From Chryseobacterium daecheongense (lineage in GTDB: Bacteria; Bacteroidota; Bacteroidia; Flavobacteriales; Weeksellaceae), in contig NZ_RJTX01000001.1 of NCBI RefSeq assembly GCF_003729955.1, positions 1,240,001 through 1,304,000 on the forward strand: a stretch of 64,000 bases of DNA, given 5' to 3'. Under the pieces are notes generated by a model. It searched no databases. It was not told the origin of the DNA and saw only the letters and a program-made list of their open reading frames with translations. This document shows positions 60,568-64,000 of the stretch, in pieces. Within the stretch, counting starts at the first letter, position 1; the number at the start of each line of letters is the position of its first letter. A program made the translations under genes and the position numbers.

Positions 60568-62151
60568 ATGCCTCAGAAAAGCGTCTCAATATTATTTATT
60601 CTTCTCTATTCCATTTTTATTAATGGACAGTCAGGTCCCGATTTCAATATTTTACTGGATAAAGCTTTTCAAAAATTGTATCAGGATCCGGATGACTGCA
60701 TTAATTATTCTCAAAGTTTATTGATCAGCGATCAAAATATTGAGCATAAAATCATTTTACAGAATATTATTTCGCAGGCTTATGCCATGAAAGGAGATTA
60801 TGTGCAATCTGTGAATGTTTCCACTCAAAAGGAAGTCTACGAAGAAAAAGACAAACTTTCCTATTTTATGCAGGTGTTTGGAGATTATGATCTTGCAGAC
60901 CAATATCAGAACTTAGATCTGTACGATCAGTCACAAAGAATCATTTCTGATTTATTAGCTAATAAAAAGTTGCTAAAAAGCGAAGATCCTAAACTTAAAA
61001 TTACCGTAGCAGAACTTTATCAGCTTCAAGCCATCAATTTCGGAATCAACCGGAATTATCCTTTAGCCATAGAAAACCTCCAAAAAAGTAATCAATATAT
61101 TGACAATCATAACGAAGAAAATAGAATCATCAGCACAGAAAACAAGATTTTTTATTCTTCCTATCTATTGAAACAAAATAAGTTAGAGGAAGCCAGAAAA
61201 TTAATCGAAAACGTGATTGTACATCTGGAAAAAAAACAGGAACAGCCATTTTTATCAGCTTTAGCTTATGAAAATTTCTCCAAATATTATTTTCTAAAGG
61301 AAGATTACAACAAAGCCGTTGAAAATCTGGAAAAAGGCCTTGCCAAGATTGAGAAATTACCCTACAATTATCTAAAGGCTAAAATTTATGAATCGCTTTC
61401 CAAAAACTATTTTGCACTGCATAATGATGAAAAATATTATGAATATAATAAGCTGTATTCAGAACTAAAAGCAAAACTAGATTCCAATAATAAGGAAGGA
61501 ATACGATACATCATTAAGTTGGTGGAAACCAATCAGAACAAAAATATTGAATTTCAGAAACAGAATGAACAGAAAAAAATCTGGACTTTAGCATCTGTAT
61601 TTCTTTTGATGATCACGCTTTCAGTTATTTACTATTTAATTGAAACCCGCCGTAAAAAGGACCTTAAAAAACAGTTTGAATTTTTTGCAAAACAAAAGAA
61701 TAGGATCCAAGCCACTCCTGTATATTCTCCCGACCATACTGTAGAAGTTGTTCAGACAGAAAAGATTCCGGAAAATAATAAACTATCAAAGGAAAAAGAA
61801 TTTGAAATATTACAGAAGCTTAATGAATGGGAGAAATCTGATCTCTATCTGAATAAAAATATGTCTCTTTCTACACTTTCTGCACAAATGGGGATTAATA
61901 CAAAATACCTTTCAGAAGTTATTAATAACAGTAAAGGGAAAAACTTCAACGGATATATTAATGAATTAAGAATAAACCATATTGCTCATTTATTAAAGAC
62001 CGATCCTACTTATCTTAATTATAAGGTGAGCTATCTTGCGGAGTTTTCAGGATTTTCATCCCATAGTGCTTTTACAACGGTATTTAAATCCGTTACAGGC
62101 ATGTCACCCAATGCTTATATTCAGGAAATCAGTAAAAACAGAGTCTCATGA
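60568..62151 (+). CDS. Membrane-bound TPR regulator with AraC DNA-binding domain
   Basis: 527 residues from ATG 60568; TTG 60550 would add 6. Signal peptide (VSILFILLYSIFINGQ), about 300 residues of TPR-like helices (for example LAYENFSKYYFLKEDYNKAV in the middle), a transmembrane helix at about 338-358, then an AraC HTH domain (about 424-524: MSLSTLSAQMGINTKYLSEVI, trimmed, and YKVSYLAEFSGFSSHSAFTTVF). The TPR part is periplasmic and the HTH cytoplasmic, so the protein probably senses a protein or peptide signal across the membrane. Its partner gene overlaps by 4 bases. Confidence 0.85.
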   Translation: MPQKSVSILFILLYSIFINGQSGPDFNILLDKAFQKLYQDPDDCINYSQSLLISDQNIEHKIILQNIISQAYAMKGDYVQSVNVSTQKEVYEEKDKLSYFMQVFGDYDLADQYQNLDLYDQSQRIISDLLANKKLLKSEDPKLKITVAELYQLQAINFGINRNYPLAIENLQKSNQYIDNHNEENRIISTENKIFYSSYLLKQNKLEEARKLIENVIVHLEKKQEQPFLSALAYENFSKYYFLKEDYNKAVENLEKGLAKIEKLPYNYLKAKIYESLSKNYFALHNDEKYYEYNKLYSELKAKLDSNNKEGIRYIIKLVETNQNKNIEFQKQNEQKKIWTLASVFLLMITLSVIYYLIETRRKKDLKKQFEFFAKQKNRIQATPVYSPDHTVEVVQTEKIPENNKLSKEKEFEILQKLNEWEKSDLYLNKNMSLSTLSAQMGINTKYLSEVINNSKGKNFNGYINELRINHIAHLLKTDPTYLNYKVSYLAEFSGFSSHSAFTTVFKSVTGMSPNAYIQEISKNRVS

Positions 62152-63281
62152 AGTTAGTGTTAACCATTATTATAGGTATTTTTTTCATCTGCCAGCCTTC
62201 ATTGTACGGACAGAAGATCTCTGATGATTCTCTATTGAAAAAAGCCCGCCTGGAAATTTACGACAATCCTGATCATACGATAAATATTGTAAAAAAACTG
62301 CTTGAGAAAGAGAATGATATCAATAAAACGCTGAGTCTGTACACGCTTTTGTCAACTGCCCATATCGCTAAAAGAGATTTTGACACCTCTCTTCAGTATA
62401 TCTTAAAAGCAAAGGAATTATCTCAAAAAACCAATGATCTTAAAGTACAAACCAGTATATTGATCTCTATTGCAATACAATATCAGCAAATGCAGCTTTT
62501 CAGCAAAAGCCTTGAAACATTGAATGAGGCAGATGAATATTTGAAAAAGTTACCGGAAGACAGCCACGAAAGACATACTGAGACCGCCAGGAGTTATGCT
62601 ATTCGCGGAATGATCTATAAGAGCCAATGGAATTCTGAAATCGCGTTGGAAAAATTTCAAACATCCATTCAAAACTTTGAAAAAGTAGAGAAGAAACAAA
62701 GCACTTACGCTAATATGAGTGTGGTCTACTATAATATCGGTTATTGCTATTTAAATTTATTTCAAAGAGAGAAAGCAGAAGAAGCATTCAACCAATCAGC
62801 TGACTACGCCAGAAAGGCAAAAGCCAAAAGTCTTGAAGCCTTCGCATTAAAAGGAATGGCCGAAGTATACAAACAGAAACGTGAAAACCAAAAAGCTTTA
62901 GATTTATTAATCAATGCCGGCAATCTCAGCAAAAATACGGGTGACATTATCCTTAATGAAGGCATCTATAAAGAAATGGCAGATAATTATCTTGCCATCG
63001 GAAATAGTGCCCAATATCAGCATTACAATAAAAAGCATTTTGAAATGCGTTTCAAAAGGGAGCAGAATGAACTGAATTCTATCAATCACATCATTAATAA
63101 TCACAATAAAGAAACATTGAAGAAAAGCCAGGAGATCAAAAGTAAATACCGTACACTTACGATTGCCTGTATGGGTGCTGGAAGCATTATTATAGCCCTG
63201 CTTTTATATCTTATCCTGAAAATAAGAAAGCAAAACAGAAAATACCAGAAAGAAATTCAACAGCTGATAAGATCATCATAA
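62148..63281 (+). CDS. TPR membrane protein, truncated paralog of the TPR-AraC regulator
   Basis: 377 residues. Signal peptide (LVLTIIIGIFFICQPSLYGQ), TPR-like repeats (DFDTSLQYILKAKELSQK, AEEAFNQSADYARKAK) and a transmembrane helix at about 340-360 followed by only about 17 residues. It has the same layout as the upstream protein, shared DSLLKKA.LEIYDNPD-type repeat starts, but lacks the AraC domain. The 4-base overlap ATGA shows coupling. It may form mixed complexes with the upstream regulator and dampen or tune it; this is inference. Confidence 0.8.
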   Translation: MKLVLTIIIGIFFICQPSLYGQKISDDSLLKKARLEIYDNPDHTINIVKKLLEKENDINKTLSLYTLLSTAHIAKRDFDTSLQYILKAKELSQKTNDLKVQTSILISIAIQYQQMQLFSKSLETLNEADEYLKKLPEDSHERHTETARSYAIRGMIYKSQWNSEIALEKFQTSIQNFEKVEKKQSTYANMSVVYYNIGYCYLNLFQREKAEEAFNQSADYARKAKAKSLEAFALKGMAEVYKQKRENQKALDLLINAGNLSKNTGDIILNEGIYKEMADNYLAIGNSAQYQHYNKKHFEMRFKREQNELNSINHIINNHNKETLKKSQEIKSKYRTLTIACMGAGSIIIALLLYLILKIRKQNRKYQKEIQQLIRSS

Positions 63282-63311
63282 AAAAACATTCCTCTCTGAG
63301 GAATGTTTTTT
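63281..63311. terminator. Bidirectional terminator
   Basis: 14-bp stem AAAAAACATTCCTC/GAGGAATGTTTTTT with a 3-base loop, between the TPR operon and the convergent phosphatase gene. Confidence 0.92.
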
Positions 63312-63319
63312 TAATATCA

Positions 63320-64000
63320 TTATTTTCCAATGACCTCGGTGATCGGATTTCCGACATTCCCGCTTGGAAACTGTATCTTTAATAAGGAGGAAACTGTAGG
63401 GGCAATATCTGTCATATTATATGGTTTATTGCTTTCTCCGTGCTGGATTCCCCATCCCATAAATATTAATGGAATATGAGAATCATAAGAATTCCAAACA
63501 CTGTGTGTAGTTCCCGTTTTAGAATATGGCGGAAGCATAGAATCATGGGAGATCAACTGAATATCACCACTTCTTTGCCTGTTGATCCCATTGATGATCC
63601 TTTGCTTGATCGGTTCCGGAATCGTAGCTTCCTGAACTTCCTGCACAGAAACAGCATATAGAACGGTAGGATCTTTTTCCAGCTCACGAATGGTGAAATC
63701 TCTCAGATCATCCAGCTCTATTTTATTGTCTTTCATCAATTTTCTATCAAAATAAATCTGGTAATTATCTACTGCATTGATCAGCTTATCCACCCCGAAC
63801 TTATCTTTCAGCTTTTGATTAATATCTTTCTCCATTCCTTCCCCGAAAAATCCGGTTGTAATTTTATGTTCTTTCAAAAATCCTACGGAATGGGCTCCTC
63901 CATGATCTGCAGAAAGGAAAACTGTATACTCTCCTTTCCCGACTTTAGCATCCAAATAATTGAAAAATTGGGCTAGATCCTGATCCAGTCTTAAATATAC
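63320..64000 (-). CDS. pafA: Alkaline phosphatase PafA, C-terminal part (cut by window end)
   Basis: The frame is open to base 64000; 226 residues are visible and the N-terminal part with the catalytic Thr is outside the window. Metal-site residues Asp32-His33 (visible numbering) sit in TVFLSADHGGAHS, and a later His is in SKTGTTHSVWNSYDSHIPLIF. These match PafA-family phosphomonoesterases, known for activity that phosphate does not inhibit. It is a periplasmic enzyme that releases phosphate from esters. It is convergent with the TPR operon. Confidence 0.88.
   Translation of the reverse strand, partial: VYLRLDQDLAQFFNYLDAKVGKGEYTVFLSADHGGAHSVGFLKEHKITTGFFGEGMEKDINQKLKDKFGVDKLINAVDNYQIYFDRKLMKDNKIELDDLRDFTIRELEKDPTVLYAVSVQEVQEATIPEPIKQRIINGINRQRSGDIQLISHDSMLPPYSKTGTTHSVWNSYDSHIPLIFMGWGIQHGESNKPYNMTDIAPTVSSLLKIQFPSGNVGNPITEVIGK

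Overview
The window looks like a chromosomal segment from a Flavobacteriia species close to Chryseobacterium (Weeksellaceae). The low G+C content, the many exact -7 elements of the Bacteroidota form TAnnTTTG, T9SS type A sorting domains, GldB/GldC, a mevalonate-pathway HMG-CoA synthase and many SPI/SPII-exported proteins all point there. tRNA genes do not encode CCA, and a CCA-adding enzyme is present. No phage, IS element, plasmid or CRISPR was seen. Most of the window is ordinary core and niche-adaptation genes in short operons separated by strong intrinsic terminators.

Layout. 1-2.4 kb: end of aspartokinase and a bifunctional aminolipid acyltransferase. 2.5-2.8 kb: two identical tRNA-Phe units. 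2.8-6.4 kb: esterase with a divergent HxlR regulator, then a thioredoxin/TPR, OMP and small membrane protein operon. 6.5-10 kb: NamZ-like muramidase and FtsX-type permease with overlapping 5' ends, then a cystathionine beta-synthase-like enzyme. 10-13.2 kb: CbpA/CbpM and an atypical SDF symporter. 13.2-17.5 kb: alcohol/aldehyde oxidation operon (DUF779, AdhP, ALDH) with a divergent AraC regulator. 17.8-28.7 kb: mvaS, T9SS cargo, M1 peptidase, serine hydrolase, thyA, a repeat protein and GH13 amylase. 28.8-34.7 kb: PhoR/PhoB-like two-component system facing a TonB receptor and beta-helix lipoprotein across an intergenic region with Pho-box-like repeats. 34.8-44.8 kb: hemL, LysM glucosaminidase, small lipoproteins, T9SS endonuclease, Old Yellow Enzyme and cytidine deaminase. 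45-48.1 kb: cobalamin riboswitch, BtuB-like receptor and BtuG-like propeller. 48.2-55.4 kb: cca, tsaC, small enzymes, cystathionine gamma-synthase, gldC-gldB. 55.5-58.4 kb: nadE followed by a barnase, archaemetzincin lipoprotein and barstar cassette. 58.4-64 kb: T9SS beta-propeller cargo, a decayed tandem copy of it, a TPR-AraC regulator with a TPR-only partner, and the end of a PafA phosphatase.

The most unusual system is the nadE-linked cassette at 57.0-58.4 kb. It encodes a membrane-anchored or exported barnase-type RNase with all catalytic residues, a lipoprotein metalloprotease with the archaemetzincin signature, and a barstar-family inhibitor. The three genes overlap by 14 and 4 bases, so they look translationally coupled. 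The RNase also has two cysteines that align with barnase positions 43 and 80. Other points of interest are the Pho-box-like 11-bp repeats at 30.66-30.71 kb, the decayed duplicate of the T9SS cargo gene at 60.05-60.46 kb, an orphan signal-peptide ORF at 55.47 kb, and a symporter that has lost the arginine used to bind acidic amino acids.
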